Of a DNA stretch of 64,000 bases, positions 9,243 through 20,724 are shown one piece after another (the stretch's first letter is position 1; the number at the start of each line of letters is the position of its first letter). Origin of the DNA: Dipteris shenzhenensis (taxonomy: Eukaryota > Polypodiophyta > Polypodiopsida > Gleicheniales); assembly GCA_047967505.1 (NCBI GenBank), contig CM106541.1; one strand, written 5' to 3'. The translations under genes and the position numbers were made by a program. The notes beneath the pieces were generated by a model. That model was not told the origin of the DNA. It saw nothing but the letters and a program-made list of their open reading frames with translations, and made no database searches.

Positions 9243-12200
9243 TCAAATAAGAGCATTTACATCAACTGTTTCATCTTGAGCCAAGTCTAAGGCGCCAAGC
9301 AAGTCTATCTCCAACTCTATACCGAGTTGATCTCCTATATCATCATCATACTCTAGCATCATACGTTCACCTAAAGGTATTTGATCATCTTCTTCAATAA
9401 AGCTTAAGTGTGGTGATTGATCTTGATGATTGTTGTCTTCTTCGTCAATATCGTGATCTCCATCCTCCTCCCGTGCGATGTCATTATGCACATCTTCCTC
9501 TTGGCTCATATGGTGATCTACATCTTCTTCGCTAGATTCATCAATTGGATCCGGCATTGGTAGTGGCATCTCCATATCCACATCTCGATCGTCAAAAATT
9601 TGCTTACTTCGTGGTGCAACTTGGATCACGTACCACCATCTTGAATCAGAACGATCTGGATGAAAAACCACCTATATTGAAGATGGGTGCCAAATGTCGT
9701 CAATTATATATATATCAATGGACTTTAAAAACGAAAGCTTCGACTAATTAAATCATTAGTATGCACCTGCTCATAGTGCTCGGGAAGAACAAAAGTATCA
9801 CTTTCATTGGTCCAATGTTTGGTGGAGTCTATTGCAAAGAGACCGCTACTATCTTTTCTCACTGTCGCATGGGGACCGTTGTAAGTAGTTCTAAACCATT
9901 TTACATCAAGAATGAAAATAGTAAATCGTCTGAAATCAATTTCATAGATGTCGCGTATGGTTCCATAATAATCCAACTGTGAGGAGAAAAGATTGGTATC
10001 CGAAGCACTTGCTCGGCTATCTTGTGTGAAGTTAGCCATGACTCCACAATCATACATGACTCTCTTTGAATCGATGCGTTCCATGTGAAAATGTCGTCCA
10101 TATGACCATAATGCACTGTTCTTTTTGTACTATAAAAGAGTATCATTAAAACAATGAAGATGCACCTATTTTATAGCATATATTGCCACAAATAATTACT
10201 TAATTACATCAAGAGATAAGAAACTTACATGCACCATACATCTAGATGATAACTCTCGCTCGCGCTCGCTTATTGTCTGTCCATCACGTTCGGCTTTACG
10301 TAGAGCCAGTTGTAGCCAATCAAGTGACATGTGAGTAGGGAGAAGAGCCAGATCTTGTGGATATGGTTGTGATTGCCTGTACATTACTCTGAATCTCATC
10401 CTTGCATTTATTCTTTCTGCTTTGGCCACTTCATATCTCTCAATCCACTTCTTCATCTCAGGGCTATTGAGGATACAAAACTTATTGAATTTCTCCATTT
10501 GCTCTTTGCTCATCTTTCTTTCAAACCCTTTTCCTTGGGGAACCTCCCCAACGATGCGATCATCATCCTTGTTGTGCCAAGCTTGCAGCATATCAGGATT
10601 CGTGGATGCAAGAAACTCTGTGATATATACTAATGACTCTTGCACAAGCCATCCCTCTACCATGCTTGCTTCCGGTCTTGCTATTTGTCTTACAAACCCC
10701 TTTAAAGTTTTCATAAACCACTCGAGAAAAAACATCCATCGACTATGAACGGTACCTGCTATAGCCACCTCATCAACTATGTGCACAAGCAAGTGGACTT
10801 GAGTTGTCATAATGCTCGAGGGAAAGTGCTTCTCAAGCAAGCATACGGCTTTGATGGATTCCACCCTAGCCTTCTCGATGCTCGATATAGAGATCTCTTT
10901 TTGAGATATCCACCTATTTCACATGTCCATGCATATGTAAGATATTTGAGATATCCACCTATTTCACATGTCCATGAAGAAAGTACATAATGCGATTTGA
11001 TAGTAAGCATACCTCACAATACCACAAATCTCGAATATAGCATTTCTAACATCTTCTTGTAAGCATCCTTTTATTGTAATTGGGAGGATGAACTATCAAA
11101 GCAACAATGAAGTCATGTCAACAATATAACATAATAATAATTATGCTAACGCATCACTATTATCAGTACACTAATTCTACTTAGAATAACTGTAAGACCT
11201 TGTGCCAATCATGGGACTTGAGGCCACTAAGCTTATTGTCCTTTGAAAATGCTCCTTTCAAGCAAAACGCATGTACCCTATCGGTGTTTGAAAAGAGGCA
11301 ATGTCTGCCTTGACCGCTTCCTCCTCCCTCGTAGAGAGGATCCACGTTGCTTTTGGGAGGACAAATTTTCCTGAAGCATGCACTTGGGGCCACAAATGAG
11401 ACATCCTATTCATAGCACGCAAGTCTTCTCGCACTCCTCTCGAGTCCTTGGAACCAACCAAGTGTGCCCAAATAGTAGCCCCCACATTCTTGAAGATATG
11501 CATGGGATCCAAGAGATGATTGATTTGTAACTGACCCCAATAAGGAAGCTCGTGAAAGATCGATAGCCTCTTCATACCAGGAGGAGGTTCCTCTCCATTC
11601 GCCCTCCAAGCTTGAATCCAATCACTTGCCTTCAAATATGATGGTGGTGGATCAAGCTGACCTCCACGTGCGAGATGGTCGAGCGGAAGGTATCGAGCAT
11701 GACCTTCATAAACATTTTTCCTTATATGTTTGGAGTAGCGTGCAAGCAATTTCAGAGCCGGTCCACAAACAGGACAAGCATGGTACCCACTTGTAACAAG
11801 TCCTACACGCGTGCATGAATGTGTTAGTACAAGACATGCGTGCAAAAGAGAGTAAAAAAAGCATAATCCCTCATTGTACATGTAAATACACAACCACGTA
11901 CCTGCGCACTCTCCAAATCCTGGGTAGTCATGCATGGTCCACATCAAGATACCCCTGACCAAAATATCATTGGTATGTCTAGGAGCTCTGGAAATTTCAA
12001 AGACCTGCACTCCTCTCCATAATATCTGTAACTCCTCTATCAAAGGTGCCATGTACACATCCATGTTTTTTGTGTTGTACTTTCCTGGCACAAGTAGTGC
12101 AAGCATGAGGTGTCCCTTTTTTATTGTTAGCCATGGTGGGATATTGTAATTCACCACGACTATGGGCCATGTCGACCAAGATGTCGAGCGTAACCTGAAA

Positions 12201-12282
12201 GGATTCACGCCGTCCATGGCTAGCCCAAGATGTAAGTTGCGTGGCTCCCTCACAAAGTCTGGCCACTGATTATCTATGTGCA
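9243..12282 (-). pseudogene. CACTA A transposase tnp2, 3' portion
   Basis: The C-terminal two thirds of a Tnp2 (Transposase_21) protein, cut at 12282 by E1. Exons read on minus: 12282-11902 (LGLAMDGVNPF, PLIEELQILWRGVQVF, WTMHDYPGFGEC); 11802-about 11190 (SGYHACPVCGP, INHLLDPMHIFKNV); about 10913-10229 (DUF4218-like: CLLEKHFPSSIMTTQVHLLVH); 10129-9767 (DUF4216-like: YYGTIRDIYEIDFRRF, DVKWF); 9671-9243 (RWWYVIQV followed by an acidic tail). Lesions: two extra bases near 11268 shift the frame after IGYM; the splice donor at about 11189 is TT where truncated relative B has GT; and the intron/exon border near 10900-10976 is duplicated. The domain identity is clear; function is lost in this copy. 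Confidence 0.85.
10900..10976. repeat. 45-bp-offset tandem duplication over a splice acceptor
   Basis: About 32 bp around GAGATATCCACCTATTTCACATG occur twice, offset by 45 bp (10900-10931 and 10945-10976). The duplicated piece contains the acceptor and first codons of the DUF4218 exon of tnp2 A. The matching region of B (about 38575-38620) has it once. Confidence 0.75.
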
Positions 12283-12294
12283 CACAACAAGACA

Positions 12295-12545
12295 AAGCAC
12301 CCATAGACGCGCGCACAGATGCGTTTCATGAACTAAATAAAAAACTTACGGGCGCGTCTATTTGCACGTCTGGAGACCCGCATCTAATTGCATGTCTATA
12401 TATCAGACTTACGCGCGTATAGACGCGGATAAAGACACATAAATAGACGCACTCATAAACGCGTTTATAAACGCCCATATAGACACAAATCGAACAGACA
12501 GACGCGAATATAAACGCGTTTTTAAACGCACTGATAGACGCGCTT
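12295..12545. repeat. E1 left subterminal array (TAGACGCG)
   Basis: About a dozen copies or near copies of TAGACGC(G)/CGCGTCTA in both orientations. Most CpGs are intact. Candidate transposase-accessory binding sites. Confidence 0.8.
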
Positions 12546-12719
12546 TTTTTTTATTTAAAATTTTACAGAATACTGTTTATGTTGTGTATGCTATATAGTT
12601 ACAAGAATCCCATATCCACATTCTGTAATTCAATTCTTACAGCCAACCGCATTTTAATTACAATTCCAAATAAAATATTACAACTCCAAAACGCAATAAA
12701 ATTGAAAGCTCAAAAAGTG

Positions 12720-12860
12720 CTTGTATATACATATAGCACGAAGCTAAGCCACGTCATGTGGCTTCAAGTACAAAAAATAAGGAAGCTAAGCCATGTCATG
12801 TGGCTTCAAGTACAAAAAATAAGAGGAGTCTATATACAAGAGGCACGAAGCCAAGCCAGT
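12720..12860 (-). repeat. Tandem 40-odd-bp repeat with hairpin in tnpA 3' UTR
   Basis: The unit containing AAGCCACGTCATGTGGCTT, a 7-bp-arm hairpin, is present twice in E1 (from about 12740 and 12784). E4 also has two copies; E2 and E3 have one. It lies just downstream of the tnpA stop. Confidence 0.6.
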
Positions 12861-12902
12861 GGCTTTAAGTACAAAAAAGAGTAGCTAGCACTACTTATAT
12901 GA

Positions 12903-14367
12903 CTAATCTATGTTCTCTAGGTCCTCGCTCCCTTCCACGCTCCCTTCTGCGCTCCCTTCTACGCCTCCGTCCTCCTCTTCCTCATCGTCTTGTGCACGGG
13001 CCTGTAAACAAGGGACAACATATATCAATGTATGAAAAATCAAATCTTTACTTATAATTTTGGCATTATTTAATTACTTTCAAATACCTCAGGGGCATGT
13101 CCAGTAGCTCGGGTATACTGCTCCTCAGTAATCAACCCGTCATCATAGAAGTGCCTCCATGTATCTCCTCTGCGATGGTGGCGGTGGTAGGCTGTCTCCA
13201 CTGGAGTAGGGTATCTGGCCACGATCTCAAGCTGCATGACCGCGATACACTTTGTGGAGGGATTAGTACAAAGAAACAACCAACCTTCTAATAAACTACA
13301 TAAGCAATATAATTTGAGATCGATACTTACAAATTGGGCCTCCCATGATTCAACACCCCCTGCTCCAAAATGCGCGCTTCCATATTCCTCCATCTGGATC
13401 CTCCGTGCCTCCACGTGCTGCAGACTGTGGGCTCCTCCCTCGTTGACTTCATTGCCTTCTTCCACTCACGCTTCTGAGCGGTGTGGGGCGGGCCCCTTGG
13501 AGGTTGACCTGCCTCAAGCCTGGCAAGCTCCGCTAGTGCCTGCCTCTTAAGGGAAGATCTTTTATTGCTAAGTATCGTAACAATCTTTGACTTCCCCCAT
13601 TTATCTGTGAACTGGCGATTGGGGGGGTTAGGATACCTAGAGCGAATAGTAGCGAGGGTCTCATTAGCCAACCTCTTTGGGTGGTCTTTATAGTGGATAA
13701 AGTATTCTCTGTAAATGTTAGCAATTACAGAGCGCATGAAGGCCATGATGTCCTTCCCCCGTGCATCCATCAAGATGCCTCCTGTCTGAGTGATGTCATA
13801 ATAAATCGTACCATCACCCAGAGGCACGTCTAAATCATCTGAATCATCCTCCTCCTCACTGCCACATGGCCCAAAGCACTGTGCCATGCATCCGCCACCG
13901 CTCTCCCTGCTACTACGCCTGCTACCCTGTCGTGTCGAGCTCGTATGCTGGCCACTCGACTGCATGGGACTACGCTGACCACTCGTAGCTGGAGAACCAA
14001 GTCTCGACGGCTGGGGAGTACGTCGACGGCTCGCCGAGACAGAAGGACCTCCTGACGGCATGGGGAAAGGGGCATAAGACGAGATGGCAGAAGGGACATA
14101 AGACGACATGGGGGAAGGGGCATCAGACGGTATGGGGGAAGGGGCATAAGAAGGGGCATAAGACGGCTGTGCGGACTCCGCTGGGGTGATCTCAGGCAGT
14201 GTGGGGTGGCTCGGAGTCTGTAGTGCCGACTCTTGGGGAGTGTTAAGGGTACTCGTCATATACCCGTATAACTCCGCAGGACTAGGAGGGTGCCCTAAAA
14301 GATTATATAAGTCCTTCCAAATCGATTCTCGCGGATCAGGTGAGCTAGAAGCACTTCCTGGCCACAT
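12903..14367 (-). pseudogene. E1 tnpA-like gene (Transposase_24 / Ptta-En-Spm type)
   Basis: Start MWPGSASSSPD at 14367, six bases inside an exon whose acceptor is TTTCCAG; the longer open frame upstream is intronic. The first exon has a Pro/Ser-rich region with repeated SYAPSPMPS-like units, then IYYDITQTGGILMDARGKDIMAFMRS and the family signature FIHYKDHPKRLANETLATIRSRYPNPPN. Then come an intron (donor GTAAGT near 13330), exon LEIVARYPTPVETAYHRH (about 13237-13090), an intron, and an acidic last exon ending DLENID. In En/Spm the corresponding protein binds subterminal repeats. Two extra bases near 13425, relative to E2 and E3, shift the frame at STREEP, so this copy is broken. Confidence 0.8.
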
Positions 14368-14373
14368 GTTGAA

Positions 14374-14821
14374 CTGGAAAAAAGGAAACAAATCTATTAC
14401 TTTGGGAGCTGAGAAGAAAGGGGAAGAAAAAAGAGGCTCTATTAGAGCGCGTCTATAGACCCGTCTAATTTGCGCATCTATAGACGCATCTAACAGAGCG
14501 TTTTACAGCTCGTTTAAAAGCGTGTCTATCAGTCCGTCTAATTTTTCGTCTAACAGAGCGTCTATGTGCGCGTCTATAGATGCGTCTGTGTGTGCTTGTA
14601 ACACGCCAGAGGCGCGGATAGACGCACCTGTAGACGCCCTTTTAGACGCGCCCTGAGACGCACCTATAGACGCGCTCCGACAGACGAGAATACTAAAAAG
14701 TCGAAAAAGACGTTGCGCCCGACAAAAGAACATGTCGCTCATACCTAGATCCTGCCTTTCGTGGATGCGAGAAAGTACAAAACTGGAAAGAGCAAGCAAG
14801 AACAACTTCAAAAGGACTTAC
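14374..14821 (-). other. E1 tnpA leader intron with palindrome array
   Basis: On minus, CCAA|GTAAGT at 14822/14821 and TTTTTTCCAG before 14373 bound a 448-bp intron just upstream of the tnpA ATG. The equivalent sites are seen in E2-E4. The interior (about 14440-14700) is filled with TAGACGCG/CGCGTCTA variants, the same motif as at the termini. The splice sites are predicted from consensus only. Confidence 0.6.
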
Positions 14822-15030
14822 TTGGAAAAAGGTATGGAAGGATCTTTCTTTTCCAAACTGGTTTCTTCTCCTTGTTCGTACTCCTCCTCTCCTTTAGGCT
14901 TGGAAGCAAGTGTAGGTACAGTCCCTTTCTCTTGAGTGAAAGCTTGGAACTTGTATGGGAGGCTCTCTCTTAAGCTTTGAATCTATGGAACTGCTAATAA
15001 AGAAGGAAGGAAGCCGCTCGCGAAGTTTAA

Positions 15031-15268
15031 GTAAGGTAAAGAAAATCAAAGCGAGCGGCGCGCCGAAAAGCAGGTTTAAAAAGTTGCGTCTATGGTCGCG
15101 TCTATCGGTGCGTCTATAGGTGCGTCTAAATACACAGAGTAGATGCGCGTTTAGATGTGCCGATAGACGCGATGTTAGACGCGACTATAAACGCGGCGAT
15201 AGACGCAACACAGAGTTTAAATTAAGCATTTGAAGAAGAGCAAATTTGGTGGGTTGTTTGTTTGTAGG
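15031..15268 (+). other. E1 tnp2 leader intron with palindrome array
   Basis: A possible donor GTAAGG at 15031 and acceptor TTTGTAG right before the tnp2 ATG. The interior (about 15080-15210) contains a second cluster of TAGACGCG-type repeats. With 14374-14821 this places arrays on both sides of the presumed divergent promoter (about 14830-15030). Confidence 0.5.
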
Positions 15269-18200
15269 ATGTCTCCATCTTCAACAAGTAGCTCCAGTGA
15301 GGATGAATCCCTCCGTATCCACCATCGCGAAATGTGGTTTGAGCAAAAAATCAAATGTCTGTGTGATCGATGTCGAGGAAACATGTATCGTGCATGCAGG
15401 ATTACGCTCAATCATATCTCAAAGTATGGAGAATGGGATGTGACCGTAAACAGGGTAAGGGTTTGTAAGTTAAGGTTGATTGAGATACCTATGGGTGTTC
15501 ACATGTTTGAGTGATGATCCCATTTTAATTTGATACAGGATGCAGTGCCACACCCGCACATGTTACCCTTTGCCCGTCGTGAGGAGGCGAAGCGTCGACG
15601 ATATGAGGTGGGATCTTCAGGAGGGACCGTCACGGATGCATGGAGTGATGGTGATAGTAGCCCTCCGCCATTACCTCATGAAGCCGTGGAGGAGGAGGTG
15701 TTTGATGATATGGTGCGGGATTTATATGTCCATCAAGGGAGGGACAATAGCATGGAGCAGGATGATCTTTTTACGGCAGCATCGACTCCACTGTTTGAGG
15801 GGTGCACATTCTCTGTTCTACGTGCCTCCCTTGAGTTACTAAACTTGCAAACCATCTATGGATGGAGCAATGCAAGTTTGAATGCATTACTCAAGTAAGC
15901 TTTAAAGGAGCTTTAAAGTCGATTTTGCAAACATGGTGAATTATGCTAGTGGGTCAATTACTCGAATGCTTTTCCTCATTTATGGTCTTCACGTGCAGGC
16001 TATTGTGTAAAATGCTTCCAAGGGAGAATAAACTACCGACCTCAAGAGATATGGCAAGGCAACATGTGACCTCTCTTGGAGGATTAGATTACAAGCACAT
16101 CCATGCATGTGTCAATGATTGCGTTTTGTTTCGTGGACTACATAAGGATGCAAGAGAGTGTCCTACTTGTGGAGAGGCAAGATATAGAGCAGATCTCAAA
16201 ACCTTGGACGTGTCTCGTAAGGTATTGCGACATTTTCCCATAATCCCTCGCATCCAACATATGTTCAAGTGCAAATCTATTGCAGAGCTCATGTCATGGC
16301 ATTCCTCCCATCGATCAACCCGATGGCAAGTGGAGAACTCCCGCGGACTCTCCTGCGTGGAAGCATATTAAAGACACATGGCCAAGCTTCAAGGAAGAAC
16401 CTAGGAGCTTGAGACTTGGATTGGGTATGGACAGTGTGAACCCATTTGGTCTCAAAAGCACGTCTTACAGTGTATGGCCAGTGGTATTGGTGAATTACAA
16501 TCTTCCACCCTCTATGGCTATTAAGAAAGGACATGTCATGCTGTCCCTTCTAATTCCAGGGAAACATAAAGTCAAAAACCCTGATGTTTATTTGGAGCCT
16601 TTGATTGATGAGCTAGAGATACTTTGGAGAGGTATCGAGGTGCATGATGATGTGAGCAGGCCTCCCTCATCACAAGACTTCAACTGCAAAGCAGTCTTGA
16701 TGGGGACGATCCATGACTTCCCAGGCTATGGCGAGTGTTCAGGTAAGCATTGCATTTTTTAATGTTGAATAGGCAAAGGACGTGGCACCCTAAACCCACC
16801 TTCCACTCTTAATTGCATCTATTGTTCAGGTCTCACTACATCGGGTTACCATGCATGTCCTGTTTGTGGTCCTTCGCTAGTTGCCTCACGGGCAGACACA
16901 TTGAATAAGGTCATCTATGAGAATCACCATCGATTTCTCCCACCTGATCATCCTAGATATGTTGCCCCTTGGAATGAAGTTCTCCCACAATCACTCACCG
17001 CGGGAGATTGGATGAGAATTTGGGACGGTTCCACGACTCCTCCACCACTTGGCATGAGCCGGTAAGGATTTGTAACTATTGGCTGGAAGTAAAGATTGGC
17101 TATATTGGTTGAAAGTAAAGATTGCATGCTAACACTTTATTTTGTTTAGATACTCCATCTTTTATCGTTTACCATATTGGTCCCACCTCAAGATCAATCA
17201 CCTGCTCGATCCCATGCATATCTTCAAGAATGTGGCATCTACCATTTGGGAGCATTTGAATGGGACACGAGATTCAGTAGGCATAAGGGAGGATCTACGT
17301 ACCGCAGGGAGGATGCGTGAAGCTTGGCCACAAGAGAGACCAAATGGGCGTGTTTTTTTACCTCGTGCACCGTGGATGTTATCAAAGCTAGAGATGGCGA
17401 CGGTGAAGCGCGCTATTACTACAATTCGTGATGCATGAGGTGTTTGAAGGGAGCCTTTACAAAGAGCAAGAAAAGAGGTGTAGAGCAATTATATGGCTTG
17501 AAATCTCATGATTGGCACAAGATGCTCCAAGTAAGTATTTTATATGCATAATATCTTTTTCCTTTCAAATTTGTGAGTGAATAGCTATAAGCAACTAATC
17601 AACCACCTCCTCGCGGGTTCAGTTCATACTACCTACTAGCATTTCACGTAGTGCATCAAAGGACGTGAAAGATTGTATTTACAAGATGGGCGAGCTTGTG
17701 AGGTATGTGAGCTCAAAGGAAATAGATCCCACCACGCTTGAGAATGCTCGAGTTATGTCAGTGGAGGCGGTTTGTTTAGTGGAGGAGACATTTCCACGTT
17801 CTATTCTCACAAGCCAACTACATCTCATAGTACATTTGGTGGATGAGATTGCTATATGCAGTACTATACATGCACGATGGTTGTTCTTCCTCGAGCGGTT
17901 CATGAAGACGTTGAAGGGCTTCGTGAGACAAAATGCAAGACCCGAAGGTAGCATGGCCGAGGGTTGGTTGGTACAAGAGTCACTTGTATATATTTCTGAG
18001 TTTCTTGTTGATGTGGATAGCTCTCTCCCACGACTATGGAGAGATGATGAAGACCTAAGGATGACCTCTATTGTGCCTCAAGGAAAAGGACGCAACAAAG
18101 TAATAGACACGGAGTTGCATAATAGTATCAACCTCTTTTGCGTGCTTAATAGTGATGTGATGAAAAGATGGGTGACAAGATATGAGGATGCAAAGGCAAG

Positions 18201-19254
18201 AAGACAAGAAGAAAGGGCCCTCTTTCATACACACCACGGATCTCGTGTGCCATACCCTCAGCATCTAAGAGCACTTCCAAAGGATATTCATGTGGATTGG
18301 CTACTTGATGAAATGGAGAAAGCAGAGAAAGACGAGCGGATGCATATCACAATGGAAGAATGGGAGTATGCTAGGGGATGCATGAGCAAGGTCGGTATAT
18401 AGAATGTTATGCATAAGTTAGGATCTTTTTATAATTTAGATTGCTTATTTAATTGATTTTTTCTTGGTGTAGTGCACTATGTTCAATGCTATATGGTGTG
18501 AGGGCAAGCATTTTCGAACACAACGGATTGATGATAAGAGAAACACACAAGATTGCGGCGTCATTGCTAGCTTTGAGGGAGCCAATGGAGCCATGGATGA
18601 TTATTGTGGCATAATCCAAGATATCATTATGCTTGACTTTCGACGCTTCTTTGTGTATGTTTTGGATGTAAAGTGGTTTAAGGACGTGGTGGAAAGAGGC
18701 CCTAATGCAACAATCAAACGCCATCCAAGTGGCTTTGTAACTATTGACTCCACAAAGTTTTGGCAAAGTAGGAAGGACACACTAGTACTATCGCAACAAT
18801 GTGAACAGGTACTGTGCACACACATAAAAATACTCGCTTTTAAATATTTGATGCAAGAAAAGTAACATGATTGTCTTTGTGTTTGAATTAGGTTATCTAT
18901 CAACCAATGGTGGATAATAATAGATGGTGGCATGTCATACCTATTATGCCACGTTCCAAAGTGATGTATAGTACATTTACTAATATGGAGCGTATGGAGG
19001 ATGATCATGGCCATGGACGTGATGATGGCTGTGATACAAGAGAGGAGGATGATCATGAGATAGGAGATATAGATATTGAGGCCCGCATTACCCGTGAGGA
19101 CGAGCCTACCATTGGAGATGTTGATTTCGATGAGCACATGAGTGGCACAAGTAGTAGTGGGTTGAATGTATTTGTAGATCTAAACACTTGTTTGGATTTT
19201 GAAGTAGATAGTTTGGCAAGGGTTGATCTCATCGAGGATGAGATTGAACCGTAG
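15269..19254 (+). pseudogene. E1 transposase tnp2 (Transposase_21)
   Basis: Eight exons can be traced: 15269-15454 (transposase-associated domain, CLCDRCRG zinc-type motif); 15539-15894; 15999-16742 (CVNDCVLFRGL, ECPTCGEARY, then RSLRLGLGMDSVNPFGL, PLIDELEILWRG, HDFPGYGEC); 16830-17061 (SGYHACPVCGPS); 17151-17530 (INHLLDPMHIFKNV); 17623-18390 (DUF4218-like, ETFPRSILTSQLHLIVH, RWLFFLERFMKTLKGFVRQ); 18473-18808 (DUF4216-like, DYCGIIQDIIMLDFRRFFVYVLDVKWF); 18892-19254 (RWWHVIPI plus acidic tail). An extra C near 16322, absent from E2-E4, breaks exon 3, and IRDA in exon 5 also leaves frame near 17430. An intron found inside the DUF4218 region of E3/E4 is precisely missing at 17702/17703. Confidence 0.85.
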
Positions 19255-19419
19255 CCCCACAATTGATATTGGTAAAACTATTTTACATATTGTCTCATTC
19301 TCCTCATTTCACTTAATTCTTGTATATGTGGGCTTGCAAAAAATTATGTGCTTTGGTAATCATGGGCAATGTTTGGAAAGCAATGATGTACACCAAAATC
19401 TCACTTTCTGTATTCTCTG

Positions 19420-19700
19420 GAGCGCGTCTATTTACGCGTCTAAATGCACGTCTGATTCTCAGTGTAAACGCGCAAATAAACACGCAAATACACGCGCAAT
19501 ACACGCGCTAATAAACGGGATGTTAAACGGGCCCGTATTTTCTCAGGTCAAATGCCGCGTAAATAGATGCGGTGATTTATGCGGAAATAAACGAGCGTTT
19601 AGCCGCGCCTATAGACGCGCCCGTAATTTCTCTACTAAGGCAACGCCTATAGACGCGCCCACTATTTTGCGCGTCTACCAAGCGCGTCTATAGTTGCTTT
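19420..19700. repeat. E1 right subterminal array
   Basis: Many copies of CGCGTCTA, AAACGCGC and TAGACGCG, in both orientations, up to the terminus at 19711. Confidence 0.8.
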
Positions 19701-19711
19701 GTGTTGTTGTG

Positions 19712-20724
19712 TTCCAAGCTGCACAATCTGCGAGAATCCTCAATGTGTCATCAATGGACCGATGAGATGCATGCCATGTCATCAACTCCGCTATGGATTT
19801 GCATCGAAACATGTGTTGTATTCTTGCAATGATGGGAAAGTGTCTCAAGACCTTTACCGATATCCGCTCACCCTATAAGTCATCTCTATATCGTTGTTCC
19901 CCACACTTTCGACAACTAGCCAAATCTCCATGCTCACGACGAAAGAGAATACAATCATTACGGCAAGCATGGATGGTATCATAATCCATACCCACCATTG
20001 TTAGCATCTTTTTCGCTTCAACTCTTGATGCGGGCATGGTATTTGGTGCAGGCAACATCTTCTGGAGCAACCTATGACAAAGACAGTATCCAAATGATGA
20101 TTCTCAAAACAAACAATACACAAATAATGAGTCAAATTAATGCAAGGGCTAACCTCATTAAGGCCGAGACACTTGTATCCGACCACCCATACTGTACTTG
20201 TAGATTCAAGATTGAGAGACAAGCACGTAGTTTAGACATCCTAGCACCCTTGTACAATTGTGTTGATTGCAACTCTCGCATTTTGACCTCAAACTCTGAC
20301 ATCACGTGTACGTGGGATGTAGTGCCCCTCAAAATGGAATCCATCATGTCGACCATACCCTCGTCGTCATCCGAGAGACTATAGTCTTGCTGAAAGTGAG
20401 AAGGTATATGTGTACCCTCGTCACCCTCCTCATCCTGTTTTAAGATTTCATGTAAATATAAGATCTTCCATTTCTTGGTATACAATAAGATTGCGAACTT
20501 AAATAGCTTTGACTTACCGATGAGCCATCAACATGTGCAACACCAATGGGGGCTACTGGTTCCGGTTCCTCCCCATACATCCGCAAGTGGCGCATGATAA
20601 TATGACGTTGATGTCGTACTTCTCGCTTGCAATGAGTGCAATGACAGTACAACCTTTCCGTAAGCCACTTCGTGCTCTCGAGTGTTGGCGCATCATCGGA
20701 CGAGCTTCCACTCGTCCCTTCCAT
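19712..20724 (-). pseudogene. CACTA A transposase tnp2, 5' portion
   Basis: The start MEGTSGSSSDD at 20724 lies directly after a predicted acceptor GTGTAG. Exon 1, 20724-20518, carries CHCTHCKREV and IIMRHLRMYGEE, a transposase-associated zinc-type domain. Exon 2, 20434-20154, is acidic and then has LSILNLQVQYGWSDTSVSALM. Exon 3, from 20071, has LLQKMLPAPN, CRNDCILFRREHGDLASCRKCGEQRY and LRHFPIIARIQ. It is cut at 19712 by E1 and resumes at 12282. Together with 9243-12282 this gives the usual Tnp2 plan. Exon 3 also shows an in-frame lesion after RYRDDL (TAG), also present in B (stop after DDL at about 37080), so the defect predates their separation or hides a small intron. Confidence 0.82.

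Larger units (their letters stand above)
12283..19711 (+). mobile_element. CACAACAA-type CACTA element E1, nested in A
   Basis: 7,429 bp with inverted ends CACAACAAGACAAAGCA (left) and the complement of CACAACAACACAAAGCA (right); 26 of the first 29 positions agree. It carries divergent tnpA-like (minus) and tnp2 (plus) genes and family-specific TAGACGCG arrays, so it belongs to the CACTA superfamily despite its CACAA ends. It sits in exon 3 of the A transposase; B at about 37236-37250 shows the uninterrupted version. Relative to that site there is one extra A on the left and no 3-bp duplication. The two genes are both frameshifted. Confidence 0.85.

Noticed and set aside
16280-16762. Separate gene starting at 16280 (MQSSCHG...)
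   Set aside because: It is the shifted continuation of tnp2 exon 3 of E1 after an extra base near 16322, as shown by E2-E4.
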